Shown here: positions 25,015 through 34,172 of the stretch, piece by piece
Numbering within the stretch: position 1 is the first letter of the stretch
Layout: each line of letters begins with the position of its first letter
From: Novosphingobium sp.
GTDB lineage: Bacteria > Pseudomonadota > Alphaproteobacteria > Sphingomonadales > Sphingomonadaceae
Length of the DNA: 53,496 bases
Assembly (NCBI GenBank): GCA_020848655.1
Contig: JADLHU010000056.1
Coordinates: 1 to 53,496, forward strand
Reading direction: 5' to 3'
Notes under the pieces: generated by a model
Told to the model about the DNA's origin: nothing
The model's database searches: none
What the model saw: the letters and a program-made list of their open reading frames with translations, nothing else
Position numbers and translations under genes: made by a program

Positions 25015-26370
25015 TCAGACGACCCCGAAGGCGAGCATGGCGTCGGCCACTTTCTTGAAGCCGGCGATGTTCGCGCCCTTCACGTAATCGATATAGCCGC
25101 CGCCCTGGTCGCCATAGCGGCGGCAGCGTTCGTGGATGCCCATCATGATGTCCTTGAGCATCTGCTGCAGTTCTTCCTCGCTCCACGAACGGCGCGCCGA
25201 ATTCTGGCTCATCTCCAGCCCCGACACCGCGACGCCGCCGGCATTGGCCGCCTTGCCCGGCGCATAGAGCAGCTTCGCATCGCGGAACACGTGCACGCCG
25301 GTGAGATCGGTGGGCATGTTCGCACCTTCGGACACGGCGGCGCAGCCATTGGCCACCAGCACCCGCGCGTCATCGCCCGAAAGCTCGTTCTGCGTGGCGC
25401 AGGGCAGCGCCACGTCGCACGGCACGCCCCACGGCGTCTTGCCAGCGTGGAACGTGGCCGCCGGGAACGCCTCGCAATAGTCCTCGATACGGCCGCGCCT
25501 GTGGGTCTTGTGGGTCTTCACCCACTCGATCTTGTCCTGCGTGATGCCATCGGGATCGTGGATGAAGCCGCCCGAATCGGACAGCGTCAGCACTTTGCCG
25601 CCCAGTTGCACGATCTTTTCCGCCGCATGCGTGGCGACATTGCCCGAACCCGAGATCACCGCCGTCTTGCCGACCAGATCCTGGCCGCGCGTCGCCAGCA
25701 TGTTGGCCAGGAAATAGACCGCGCCATAGCCCGTCGCCTCGGTGCGGATCAGCGAGCCGCCATATTCCAGCCCCTTGCCGGTCAGCACCCCGGTGAAGTG
25801 GTTGGTGATGCGCTTGTACTGGCCGAACATGAAGCCGATCTCGCGCCCGCCCACGCCGATATCGCCGGCCGGAACGTCCACGTCGGCGCCGATGTGCCGG
25901 TACAGTTCGGTCATGAAGCTCTGGCAGAAGCGCATGATCTCGCGCACGCTCTTGCCCTTGGGGTTGAAGTTCGATCCGCCCTTGCCGCCGCCCATCGGCA
26001 ACCCGGTCAGCGCGTTCTTGAAGGTCTGCTCGAACGCCAGGAACTTGAGCACGCTTTCGTTGACGCTGGGGTGAAAGCGGATGCCGCCCTTGTAGGGACC
26101 GATGGCGTTGTTATTCTGCACCCGCCAGCCGCGCTGGACCCGGATGTTGCCCTGGTCATCCTCCCAACAGACGCGGAACGAGACGACGCGATCCGGCTCG
26201 GCGATGCGGCGCAGGATCTGCTGTTCGTGATATTGTTCCTTGTCGGCGATGAAGTCGAAGATGTCCTCGGCCACTTCCTGCACCGCCTGGACGAACTCCG
26301 GCTGATGCTCGTTGCGGCGCTTCACGCCGGCCATGAAACCGTTGAAATCGACGTGATCGGTAACTGCCAT
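25015..26370 (-). CDS. gdhA: Glutamate dehydrogenase (hexameric, probably NADP-specific)
   Basis: A 451-residue enzyme for reversible reductive amination of 2-oxoglutarate to glutamate. Family segments are present: GYRVQ-type RGWRVQNNNAIGPYKGG with the substrate Lys, PMGGGKGGSNFNPKGKS with the catalytic Lys, DVPAGDIGVGGREIG, and the dinucleotide fold (VISGSGNVATHAAEKI followed by LSDSGGFI). Length and the N-terminal layout fit the about 450-residue assimilatory enzymes of the E. coli GdhA type, so NADPH use is likely. The start at 26370 (MAVTDHVD) is chosen over an upstream extension to 26418 that lacks similarity. It may use ammonium derived from the nitrate uptake encoded at the left edge. 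The Pycsar-effector-like gene follows after 4 nt. Confidence 0.93.
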   Translation of the reverse strand: MAVTDHVDFNGFMAGVKRRNEHQPEFVQAVQEVAEDIFDFIADKEQYHEQQILRRIAEPDRVVSFRVCWEDDQGNIRVQRGWRVQNNNAIGPYKGGIRFHPSVNESVLKFLAFEQTFKNALTGLPMGGGKGGSNFNPKGKSVREIMRFCQSFMTELYRHIGADVDVPAGDIGVGGREIGFMFGQYKRITNHFTGVLTGKGLEYGGSLIRTEATGYGAVYFLANMLATRGQDLVGKTAVISGSGNVATHAAEKIVQLGGKVLTLSDSGGFIHDPDGITQDKIEWVKTHKTHRRGRIEDYCEAFPAATFHAGKTPWGVPCDVALPCATQNELSGDDARVLVANGCAAVSEGANMPTDLTGVHVFRDAKLLYAPGKAANAGGVAVSGLEMSQNSARRSWSEEELQQMLKDIMMGIHERCRRYGDQGGGYIDYVKGANIAGFKKVADAMLAFGVV

Positions 26371-26475
26371 GACTGCTTCCCCCGTTAGTGCGGTTTCGTG
26401 CTCCCCGGACCGCCGCACGCAGCCTATATCGGGGCGGTGTTGCTGTATAGCGATTGCGCCGGATTGAACGCGCGA

Positions 26476-27903
26476 TCAGTGCTGCATCCGGTTCCAGGCA
26501 TCGAGCGCGGCGATCTTGTAGGCTTCGGCCAGCGTCGGATAATTGAAGGTGTTTTCGATGAAATAGTCGATCGTGCCCTTGAGGTTCAGCACCGCCTGGC
26601 CGATGTGGATCAGTTCGGTCGCGCCTTCGCCGATGATGTGGACCCCCAGCAGGCGACGTGTCTTGTGCGAGAAGATCATCTTCAGCATGCCCTGCTCGAT
26701 GCCCATGATGTGCCCGCGCGATGTTTCGCGCATGCGCGCGATGCCGCATTCGTAGTTGATCCCGCGATCGCGCACTTCCTGCTCGCTCATCCCTACGGTG
26801 GAGATTTCGGGCACGGCATAGACGCCATAGGGAAAATACTGCGGCGCGGGCGGCGGGGTCAGGTCGAAGGCATGGCAGGCGGCAATCCGGCCCTGCTCCA
26901 TCGACGTGGAGGCAAGGCTGGGAAAGCCGATCACGTCGCCGGCGGCATAGATATGCGGCACTTGCGTCTGGAAGGTTTCCGCGTTGATCGCGATGCGCCC
27001 GCGCGCATCGGTGGCCAGACCGCAGTTTTCCAGCCCGAGCGCCTGTGTCGCGCCCATGCGACCGGCGCAGTAGAGCAGCATTTCGGTGCGCACCTGGCGG
27101 CCACCTTCCATCACCGTCAGCACGCGGCCTTCGCCTTCGCGCGTGACCGAGACGACCGGCGAACCGAGCCGGAAGGTGACGCCGCGATCGCGCAATTGCT
27201 GGATGAATTCCTCGATGATCTCGCGGTCGATGAAATCGAGGAAGGTGGCGCGCGGCTCGATGATCGTCACCGCCACGTCCAGCGCGCTGAAGATCGTGGC
27301 ATATTCGATGCCGATCACGCCCGCGCCCACCACCGTCAGGCTGCGCGGCAGGCGGGGGATATCGACCACCTCGTCACTGTCCATGATTTCGACCTGCGTG
27401 AAATCGACATTGTCGGGATGGAACGGCACGGTGCCCACCGCGATCAGGATGCGATCCCCTTCGACCACCAGTTCGCTGCCATCAGGCGATGTGACCGCCA
27501 GCTTGTGCGGATCGAGGAAGCGGCCGAACCCGGCCATGGTGTGCACGCCGTTGCGCAGGAACTGGTGTTCGAGCACATCGACTTCGTGTTCCAGCGTCTT
27601 GGCCAGGCGCATGCCCAGGTCGGCACTGCCGATCTCTTTCTTGACTCGGTAGGACCGGCCATAGAAGCCGCGTTCGCGCCAGCCCGACAGGTTGAGCGCG
27701 GTTTCGCGCAGTGTCTTGGAAGGAATCGTGCCGGTGTGGACGGATACCCCGCCAACGCGCTTGCGCCCTTCGACGACAAGAACCGATTTGCCCAGCTTCG
27801 CCGCCTGGATCGCGGCCCGCTTTCCCGATGGCCCGCTGCCGAGCACGATGAAATCGTAGTTCGCCGCCAATCCCGCCTCCAGAGACATGGGCAGAACCGG
27901 CAC
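26476..27903 (-). CDS. sthA: Soluble pyridine nucleotide transhydrogenase
   Basis: A 475-residue flavoprotein that transfers hydride between NADPH and NAD+. It has FAD site FIVLGSGPSGKRAAIQAA, NAD(P) site VVGAGVIGIEYA, and dimer/FAD segment YAAGDVIGFPSLA. The redox-disulfide position reads GGVSVHTGTIPSK: the second Cys of lipoamide dehydrogenases is Thr, as in SthA, and the first Cys, retained in E. coli SthA, is Ser here. No dithiol chemistry is possible, which supports transhydrogenase. A GTG start at 27903 has AGGGGG 9 nt upstream; an ATG at 27888 lacks one. It is 105 nt upstream of gdhA on the same strand, and pairing with gdhA would balance NADPH. A mercuric or lipoamide reductase is ruled out by the missing cysteines. 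Confidence 0.9.
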   Translation of the reverse strand: MPVLPMSLEAGLAANYDFIVLGSGPSGKRAAIQAAKLGKSVLVVEGRKRVGGVSVHTGTIPSKTLRETALNLSGWRERGFYGRSYRVKKEIGSADLGMRLAKTLEHEVDVLEHQFLRNGVHTMAGFGRFLDPHKLAVTSPDGSELVVEGDRILIAVGTVPFHPDNVDFTQVEIMDSDEVVDIPRLPRSLTVVGAGVIGIEYATIFSALDVAVTIIEPRATFLDFIDREIIEEFIQQLRDRGVTFRLGSPVVSVTREGEGRVLTVMEGGRQVRTEMLLYCAGRMGATQALGLENCGLATDARGRIAINAETFQTQVPHIYAAGDVIGFPSLASTSMEQGRIAACHAFDLTPPPAPQYFPYGVYAVPEISTVGMSEQEVRDRGINYECGIARMRETSRGHIMGIEQGMLKMIFSHKTRRLLGVHIIGEGATELIHIGQAVLNLKGTIDYFIENTFNYPTLAEAYKIAALDAWNRMQH

Positions 27904-28092
27904 GGGCCGTGTCCCCCTGGGTTTGCTCCTCTCTCCAAAAGCCGGGCGATCTTGCTGGCTGCCCGGCCCGATGGCAAGCGCGAAACGCGCCGCCCCCCGG
28001 ACCAGGCCCCCAATCCCCCGACTTTACCGGATATTCAGGATAACGGCAGGTTAGGGATATTTTTCAGTGTGAGGGGCGCAACGGGCACGGCC

Positions 28093-28794
28093 CTACGCCA
28101 GCCGTTGCAGCCATTCGGTGATCATCGCCTGCCCGGCGGCAACGGCCACGGGGCCATGCGCGTCATGGGCGGCACGCAGCGACGGTTCATCGACGCCGGC
28201 CTGGGCGATGGCGTCCCGTCCGCTTTCGATCCACGCGTCGAAGCGCGGGTCTAGGCCCATTTCGGCGTGGAACTGCAAGGCCAGGATGTTGCTGCCGCGG
28301 CGAAAGGCCTGATGCGCATAGTGCTGGCTGGAGGCGAGCAATTCGACATTGCCCGGCAGCGTGAAAGTATCCCCGTGCCAGTGCAGCACCGGCACATCGA
28401 CGATATGGCGCAGCGGCCCGGCCCGCGGATCGTGCACCGTCACCGGGTGGAAGCCCACTTCCATCACCGGCCCGGCATAGACCTGCCCGCCCAGTGCGGC
28501 CGCTAGCATCTGCGATCCCAGGCACACGCCCAGCGTCGGACGGTCCGCTTCCAGGCGCAGTGCCAGCCGGCGCAACTGGCAGGCGATCCACGGATGGGTA
28601 TCGTGCTGGTAGACCCCCATCGGCCCGCCCATCATGATCAGCAGGTCCGGTGTGCGCAGGTCAACCTCGGAAAAGCCGGGATCGGATACGTCTATGCGAT
28701 CGACATGATACCCCGCCGCCTCGATCGGCGCGCGGTAGCCGGCAACCCCTTCGTAGGGGACATGCCGGATGATCAGGGCCTTTTTCTGTCCCAT
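28093..28794 (-). CDS. Class I glutamine amidotransferase (GMP synthase-like)
   Basis: A 233-residue single-domain protein. The class I GATase triad is visible: nucleophile Cys in GVCLGSQMLAAALGG, His in LALQFHAEMGLD, and the following acidic residue. An oxyanion segment reads MMGGPMGVYQ. It begins MGQKKALIIRHVPYEG with GAGGAG 4 nt upstream. Stand-alone proteins of this type release ammonia from glutamine or hydrolyse gamma-glutamyl bonds; no synthetase partner is adjacent, so the substrate is unknown. It starts 58 nt downstream of the TonB receptor stop, with a strong hairpin in between. Confidence 0.85.
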   Translation of the reverse strand: MGQKKALIIRHVPYEGVAGYRAPIEAAGYHVDRIDVSDPGFSEVDLRTPDLLIMMGGPMGVYQHDTHPWIACQLRRLALRLEADRPTLGVCLGSQMLAAALGGQVYAGPVMEVGFHPVTVHDPRAGPLRHIVDVPVLHWHGDTFTLPGNVELLASSQHYAHQAFRRGSNILALQFHAEMGLDPRFDAWIESGRDAIAQAGVDEPSLRAAHDAHGPVAVAAGQAMITEWLQRLA

Positions 28795-28807
28795 CGTGCT
28801 CCTCGTG

Positions 28808-28846
28808 CGGCAGGCCGGCGCGAGTGAACCCGCCGCCGGCCTGCCG
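28808..28846 (-). terminator. Strong 13-bp hairpin after the first TonB receptor gene
   Basis: CGGCAGGCCGGCG (28808-28820) and CGCCGGCCTGCCG (28834-28846) are exact reverse complements around a 13-nt loop, between the receptor stop (28853) and the amidotransferase start (28794), both minus. No T-run follows, so it may act as a partial terminator or an RNA 3'-end stabiliser. Confidence 0.5.
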
Positions 28847-28852
28847 TGATCA

Positions 28853-31258
28853 TCAGAACGAGAACTTGATCGTGCCGCCCCAGGTGCGCGGATCACCCGG
28901 CTGTCCGGCGATCAGGCCGATGTTGCTGGGGGCCACTTGCAGCAGTTCGAAGTAGTTCACGTCAAAAGCGTTGCGCACCCAGCCATAGATGTCGAGACCT
29001 TCCGTACGGAAGCCCAAACGGAAGTTGGTGAGCGCATAACCCTTGACGTTGGTATAGATCGACGGTGCCGGGTTGGACGAGAAGCTTGACCGGTAGTTGC
29101 CATCAGCGCCGAAATAGACCTGTCCCTCCTTGTCGAGCAGTTCGACCGGCGCGTTGACTTCCGCACCATAGGAAATCGCCCACTTCGATACGCCCGGCAG
29201 GCGCTGGCCCGAAATGTCGCAGTTGGGGATCGACCCGCCGGCCAGTTCGGGCGGGCACGGCGAATCGACGAACTTCACGTACTTCGCGTCGGTATAGGCA
29301 CCGTTCACATAGGCGGTGAAGCGATCGCTCGGGCGAATCTTGAAGTCCGCCTCGATGCCTTGCGAACGCACCTTGCCGGCGTTGGCCAGATAGCCGCGCA
29401 GCACGCCGAACTGCCCGTTGGTCACCGTCACCTGGTAGTCCTTGATGTCGGTGCGGAACGCGGTGAGGTTCAACGTGGCCCGGCGATCCCAGAACTGGGT
29501 CTTGATGCCCACCTCATAGTGATTGACCGATTCCGGCTTCACCGTTCCGGCCGCCGCGATCGGCACGCCGGCGCTGTCGGTCGGCAGGCCGTTCTGGTTG
29601 ATGCCGATCGTCTTGAAGCTCTTGGCATAAGTGGCATAGGCCAGGATGTCCGGCGCGAGCTTGTAGTTGACGTTCAGGTCGTAGCTGAAATTCCAGTCGC
29701 TGGCCGAAGGCGCGCTAAGCTGCGGCGTGTAGATGCCGCACTGCGCCGCCAGCACCGAGCCGGCGGCCGGCGTCGGGTTGAAGCAACTGATCTCGGCGCC
29801 CGCGCCATTGAACACGCGGCGCTGATAGAAGCCGGATTTCTTGTCATAGTTGATACGCAAACCAGGCTGGATGGTGAGGGCATCGGTCAACTTGTAGCTA
29901 AGCTGGCCATAGGCCGCCGCGCTGGTCGATTTCAGGTACTGGGTGTTGCGCGCGGTAAGACCGTTGAGCACCGAGGGATCGTTGGCCAGCGCGCCGGTGA
30001 GGTTCCACTTGCTGGCATTGATGCCCTGCTGTTCGGTGCCCTGTGTATCGATGCGCTGCTTGAAGCCGAACAGGCCCACCACGAAATCGATTTTGTCGCT
30101 TTCGTAGTTGTAGCGGAACTCCTGGCTGTACTGGTCCTGCTGCGACGGATTCTGCGACTTGGAGACGATCGAAAGCCCGGTGAAATCGCGATCGTTCTCG
30201 GGCTTCCAGTCCCAGAAGCGCCAGGCGGTGATCGATGTGAACGTGCCTGCCCCCAGATCCCACTTCACGCGCGCCGAAGCGCCGCCGATCTTGTTGCCCG
30301 CGTTCAGGCTGGCATCGATGTCCGTCAGGCGGTCGAAGGGATTGCGACTGACGACCTGGTAGTTCTGCGCGGCAGCCAAGGCTTCATACTGGCGCGCCAG
30401 CGCGCGCTGCGTCTGGCCGACGCGCACGAACACCGTACCGAAGCCTTCGGGGTTCTGGCGGCTGTAATCGCCCGACAGCGTGATCGAAAGAGTGTCGCTC
30501 GGCTTGAACAGGATCTGGCCCCGCAGGCCAAGGTTGTCCTGTTCGTTGATCCAGCGATCCGAGGTGACGTTGAAAATGGTGCCCCGACGGCTGGTGAAAG
30601 CGCCGGCAAGGCGCACCGCGACCTGGTCCGACAGCGGCCCGGAAACGGCGGCCTTGGCTTGCTTGAAATCCAGGTTGCCAAAGGTCAGTTCGGCGCGGCC
30701 TTCGAAATCGAAGGTCGGCTGGTTGGTGGTGATGTTGATCGCGCCCGCCGTGGTGTTCTTGCCATAGAGCGAACCTTGTGGACCGCGCAGCACCTCGACC
30801 TGCTCGACATCGAGAAAGTCGAACGTCGCGGCGGCGACGCGCGAATTGTAGACATCGTCCACGTAAATGCCGACGCCCTGCTCGAAGCCGTCGCTGGTCA
30901 GGCCGAAGGGCACGCCCAGGCCGCGGATGTTGACCGAAGTGTTGCGCGGGTTCGACGTATAGACCTGCAGCGTCGGCGCGAGCTGCTGGAGCTTGACGAC
31001 GTTGAAGTTGCCGGTCGATTCGATGCTGTCGGCCTTGATGACCGAAATCGCCAGCGGCACGGCTTGCGCGGTTTCCTGGCGGCGGCGCGCGGTGACGATG
31101 ATCACGTCGCCACGGCTGGCGCTCTCCTGCTCGACGGCGGCGGCGCTATCGGCGGAGGTGCTGGCGGCGGAGGTGCTGGCGGCATCGGTGGCAAGCGCGG
31201 GGACCGCATACAGCGCGGCGCCGGCGGCACCCGCCAGCAGGGTGGCTCTGGTGATCAT
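28853..31258 (-). CDS. TonB-dependent receptor downstream of a YezD gene
   Basis: An 801-residue outer-membrane receptor. The signal peptide (LLAGAAGAALYAVPALA) is followed by a short Ala/Ser linker and a plug domain with standard segments: IIVTARRRQETAQAVPLAISV, NIRGLGVPFG, GVGIYVDDVYN, VEVLRGPQGSLYGKNTTAGAI. The rest is the barrel, ending DPRTWGGTIKFSF with a terminal Phe. Ligand is not shown by the sequence. The upstream YezD (DUF2292) protein is often linked to sulfur-source genes, so uptake of an organosulfur or sulfate ester compound is a moderate inference. GGAAGG precedes the ATG at 31258. The gene lies 104 nt after yezD and is followed by a hairpin. Confidence 0.9.
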   Translation of the reverse strand: MITRATLLAGAAGAALYAVPALATDAASTSAASTSADSAAAVEQESASRGDVIIVTARRRQETAQAVPLAISVIKADSIESTGNFNVVKLQQLAPTLQVYTSNPRNTSVNIRGLGVPFGLTSDGFEQGVGIYVDDVYNSRVAAATFDFLDVEQVEVLRGPQGSLYGKNTTAGAINITTNQPTFDFEGRAELTFGNLDFKQAKAAVSGPLSDQVAVRLAGAFTSRRGTIFNVTSDRWINEQDNLGLRGQILFKPSDTLSITLSGDYSRQNPEGFGTVFVRVGQTQRALARQYEALAAAQNYQVVSRNPFDRLTDIDASLNAGNKIGGASARVKWDLGAGTFTSITAWRFWDWKPENDRDFTGLSIVSKSQNPSQQDQYSQEFRYNYESDKIDFVVGLFGFKQRIDTQGTEQQGINASKWNLTGALANDPSVLNGLTARNTQYLKSTSAAAYGQLSYKLTDALTIQPGLRINYDKKSGFYQRRVFNGAGAEISCFNPTPAAGSVLAAQCGIYTPQLSAPSASDWNFSYDLNVNYKLAPDILAYATYAKSFKTIGINQNGLPTDSAGVPIAAAGTVKPESVNHYEVGIKTQFWDRRATLNLTAFRTDIKDYQVTVTNGQFGVLRGYLANAGKVRSQGIEADFKIRPSDRFTAYVNGAYTDAKYVKFVDSPCPPELAGGSIPNCDISGQRLPGVSKWAISYGAEVNAPVELLDKEGQVYFGADGNYRSSFSSNPAPSIYTNVKGYALTNFRLGFRTEGLDIYGWVRNAFDVNYFELLQVAPSNIGLIAGQPGDPRTWGGTIKFSF

Positions 31259-31362
31259 CGTTATGTCCTTCCTGTGTTGGTATCACGACGCCGCCGGTCG
31301 TCCGGGGGGCCGCCTGATGACTCTGATTTTATGGAATTATAGTCTTGCGACGGCGCGCCGCC

Positions 31363-31545
31363 TCAGTTCGCCTTCAGCCGCTTCTTCTCGGTCACGTCGA
31401 TCTGGACGACGCGGCCTTCGTGCACGGTGAGCGAGACGTTCCCGTATTTCAGGCCCGAAAGCGCTTCGCGCACGCTGACGAGGCTTTCCTCAAGAAGCCG
31501 CAGGGCATCGGGCGAAGGCTGGAACAGTTCGGGCTTGCTGGTCAT
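31363..31545 (-). CDS. YezD family (DUF2292) small protein
   Basis: A 60-codon gene. The protein reads as one DUF2292 domain: LRLLEESLVSVREALSGL, then KYGNVSLTVHEGRVVQIDV, ending in a basic tail KKRLKAN. YezD-like proteins are small, of unknown biochemical role, and are often found beside sulfate, sulfonate or cysteine metabolism genes. The ATG at 31545 has GGGAG upstream; the frame runs on to 31602 but that part covers the promoter. It is the leader gene of a unit with the TonB receptor. Confidence 0.75.
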   Translation of the reverse strand: MTSKPELFQPSPDALRLLEESLVSVREALSGLKYGNVSLTVHEGRVVQIDVTEKKRLKAN

Positions 31546-32033
31546 CGGTCGGCTCCCTCGTGGTGTGGACCTTCGCATAATGTCAATTAAATCAGTAGAC
31601 ATTCAAGAAAGTCTACGCCCCTTCGAAGTGAAACTATCTTGGTTCTACTTTTTTGGTTGAGATTAAGCGGAAACGCCGGAAAACGGGCATTCAAACAGGT
31701 CCATCTGCCCGGAATACCGCCGCCGCACCGCGCCAATTCGCTGGCGAGGCTTCCCGCCCATGCGCGAAACAGGAAGCCTCGCCCGCTACTCCAGCAACCT
31801 CGCAGGGTGGCCGCTGTCCCCAAACCACCGAACTCACCGCGACCGGCCGCTGTGGCCCCCGGGGCTGAAGCGGGCACCGGATACCGACCGTTCCACGGAG
31901 AGGTTGATGCGATCCGGCGAGCGATTCGCATCCCCGCCAGACTTGGTTAATTGATGACTCAACCTGGATGATAGACAATAACCCGGCGGCAGGGCGCGCG
32001 GGAAAGTCGACGAAACGAAAAGCCGCCGCCGGC
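31546..32033. other. 488-bp non-coding region upstream of yezD
   Basis: No convincing gene is seen. It contains the candidate yezD promoter and inverted repeat (31577-31616), a perfect 12-bp inverted repeat GGCGAGGCTTCC/GGAAGCCTCGCC at 31743-31754 and 31772-31783 (17-nt loop), and a CCGGCGGC/GCCGCCGG pair at 31983-31990 and 32023-32030 just past the phospholipase stop. The length and structure leave room for a structured leader RNA or a small RNA, but I could not match a known riboswitch class. Confidence 0.6.
31577..31616 (-). promoter_or_regulatory. Candidate yezD promoter with inverted repeat over the -35
   Basis: On the minus strand, TTGAAT (31606-31601) and CATTAT (31582-31577) are spaced 18 bp, a fair sigma-70-like match. 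The -35 sits inside a perfect inverted repeat GTAGAC-N10-GTCTAC (31595-31616). Binding there would occlude the -35, so a repressor operator is plausible. Confidence 0.45.
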
Positions 32034-34172
32034 TCAGCCCGGCTGTGCCATCAGTGGATCACTGACACCGTCCAGCCCCCGCTCCAGCCGGCCGGCGGCA
32101 CGAATTTCCATGCCAGCCAGGGTGATGGTGAAATCGTACCAGTCGTGGCTTGCGTCGGTCGGCCAGACGGTCTGCGCCGTGCCGCCGGCGGGCAGCGCCA
32201 TCTGCCTCGCCGCGACCTTGCCATAGGCGTCCTTGTTCAGCGTGGCGTGCCGCTCGACCGCGCCGGGATTGCGCACCGCCACGGCCAGCGCGGGCCGGCC
32301 GGGTTGCGGACGGATGCTGGCGGTGGGCAGGGGCTGGGCGGCGGCCTGCGCCGCATCGATCGTGCCGCGCATGTGCCGCAGGAAGCCATTGGGGCCAAGC
32401 ACCCACAGATCGAAGCCGCCATCGGCGGCCAGATCCCAGGCATCGTCGATGCGCTTGCCCGCTTCAACCGTATAGCGGCGGGGAATGCGGTCCAGGTGCT
32501 TTCGGTCATAGACATGGAACACCGCGCCCGCGCCGTTTTGCTTGCTGCCCTCGTTATGGAAGGCCAGCCGCACCAGCCGCTTCGCCCCATCAACATCGAG
32601 ATCGACTGCCAGCCGGTAGGGCAGCGCGCGCGAACGACGCAGCCCCGGTTCCTGGAACAGGTCTTCCGGGCGGCGCGGCGGCAGGATGCGATCGCGCCGC
32701 AAATGCTCGGCCACCGTCGCCACCGATCCCGAAACGTCAGGAAGATCCGGGAACCGCGAATCGCCTTGCGCGGAAAAGTCGAAGCAAGAAGTCAGATCGC
32801 CGCACACTGCGCGATGCCACGGGCTGATCGCCGGGATGGTTACGCCGAAGCGTCGTTCCAGGAACCGGCCGACCGAGGTGTGATCGAAGACCTCGCTATT
32901 GACCCAGCCACCCTTACTCCACGGCGAAACCACATAAAGCGGCACGCGCGGACCAAGCCCCCAGGGGCGCAGGCTGCCGCTCGTGGTGTCATCGCGCGAA
33001 GTGTAGGCATCCTGGTGATCGTCGAAATAATGGCCCGCAAGGTCGAGCGTCGCCTTGCCCGCCAGCGTGCCATCGGGATTGTAAGACGGCGGCGCCGCGG
33101 GCGGCAGGTGATCGAACAGGCCATCATTCTCGTCGAAGGTCTGGAAGAACACGGTGCCGGCCCAGACATCTGGATTGGCGGTCAGCGCGTCGAGCACGCG
33201 GGCGGTGAACTCCGCGCCCTCGATCGGCGATGAGGCCGACGGGTGTTCCGACCATTCCTTGGGCGGCAGCACCCACGAAACCGCAGGCAGCGTGTTGTTG
33301 CGCACATCCTCGGCCAGTCGGTCGAGCGACCAGTGCGCCATCCCCTTGCGATAGAGGCCGCTGTCAGGCCTTGCCTCGCGGAAGCCGCGAAACGCCAGCC
33401 CGCCGTGCATCGCACCGGTCCAGTTGTCGTTCGGGTCCTGATAGATGCGCCAATCGACGCCCGCGTCTTCCAGAACTTCGGGAATAGTTCGCCATTCGAG
33501 CGCGTTGCCGGCGTAAGTATAACCTGGCTCGGGCAGCGCGCCCTTGATCCAGCAGCGCAGGTTGTTCGGCTCCGAATGCGTATCGCGGCAGTTGACGCCC
33601 CGCGCGCGCTGCGCCGGATCGAAGCTGGACCCCGACCAGAAGACGATGCGGTTGGGATCAGTGCCGCTGGTGACCGAGCAGTGATAGGCGTCGCAGAGGG
33701 TAAAGGCCTCGGCCAGAGCGAACTGGAAGGGAATATCCTCACGCCGGTAATAGCCCATCGAATAGTCGGTCTTGAACTTGGGCCAGAGGCCGAACTTGCC
33801 CTGGTTCCACGCGGCCTGCGCATCCGCGAAACTGTGCGGCGTTCCGGGCACCTTCAGCGCATTGGTGCGCGCGGTGTCGAGGTGGAACGGCGGCAGTTCA
33901 CGCGCACCGTTGTGCTGCCACCACACGCCGCGGCCAGAAGCCAGCGGCACGGGATGACGATCGCCAAAGCCGCGCACGCCGCGCATGGTGCCGAAGTAGT
34001 GATCGAACGAGCGGTTTTCCTGCATCAGGATCACCACGTGGCGCACGTCCTTGATCGTCCCCGTGGCGCGCCGTGCCGGGATCGCCAGCGCGCGGGCGAT
34101 ACTGGCGGGAATGGAGCCGGCGGCCCCGGCGACGGCAGCGGCCTTCAGGAAATCGCGGCGCGTATTGGACAT
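32034..34172 (-). CDS. Phosphocholine-specific phospholipase C, Tat-exported
   Basis: A 712-residue enzyme of the non-haemolytic/haemolytic PLC (acid-phosphatase-like phosphoesterase) family. The N-terminus is a Tat signal (SNTRRDFLKAAAVAGAAGS). The phosphoesterase domain carries HVVILMQENRSFDHYFGTMRGVRGFGDRHP, the SVTSGTDPNR nucleophile region, and FFQTFDENDGLFDH with metal-binding acids. Two C-terminal DUF756-type domains (about 500-590 and 600-700) end the protein, as in Pseudomonas PlcH/PlcN. It would hydrolyse phosphatidylcholine or sphingomyelin in the periplasm or outside, yielding phosphocholine and diacylglycerol or ceramide. Upstream neighbour is the second TonB receptor, with a terminator-like hairpin immediately past that receptor's stop, so it has its own promoter in the 222-bp gap. 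Confidence 0.9.
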   Translation of the reverse strand: MSNTRRDFLKAAAVAGAAGSIPASIARALAIPARRATGTIKDVRHVVILMQENRSFDHYFGTMRGVRGFGDRHPVPLASGRGVWWQHNGARELPPFHLDTARTNALKVPGTPHSFADAQAAWNQGKFGLWPKFKTDYSMGYYRREDIPFQFALAEAFTLCDAYHCSVTSGTDPNRIVFWSGSSFDPAQRARGVNCRDTHSEPNNLRCWIKGALPEPGYTYAGNALEWRTIPEVLEDAGVDWRIYQDPNDNWTGAMHGGLAFRGFREARPDSGLYRKGMAHWSLDRLAEDVRNNTLPAVSWVLPPKEWSEHPSASSPIEGAEFTARVLDALTANPDVWAGTVFFQTFDENDGLFDHLPPAAPPSYNPDGTLAGKATLDLAGHYFDDHQDAYTSRDDTTSGSLRPWGLGPRVPLYVVSPWSKGGWVNSEVFDHTSVGRFLERRFGVTIPAISPWHRAVCGDLTSCFDFSAQGDSRFPDLPDVSGSVATVAEHLRRDRILPPRRPEDLFQEPGLRRSRALPYRLAVDLDVDGAKRLVRLAFHNEGSKQNGAGAVFHVYDRKHLDRIPRRYTVEAGKRIDDAWDLAADGGFDLWVLGPNGFLRHMRGTIDAAQAAAQPLPTASIRPQPGRPALAVAVRNPGAVERHATLNKDAYGKVAARQMALPAGGTAQTVWPTDASHDWYDFTITLAGMEIRAAGRLERGLDGVSDPLMAQPG

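Noticed and set aside
24384..26370. A complete Pycsar antiphage operon
   Set aside because: No cyclase gene flanks the effector; the upstream neighbour is gdhA and the downstream neighbour is a convergent TPR gene.
31800..31920. Possible cobalamin riboswitch upstream of yezD
   Set aside because: Fragments such as CCGGTGCCC and repeated GGCCGCTGT look suggestive, but the conserved B12-box order and spacing could not be found on either strand.
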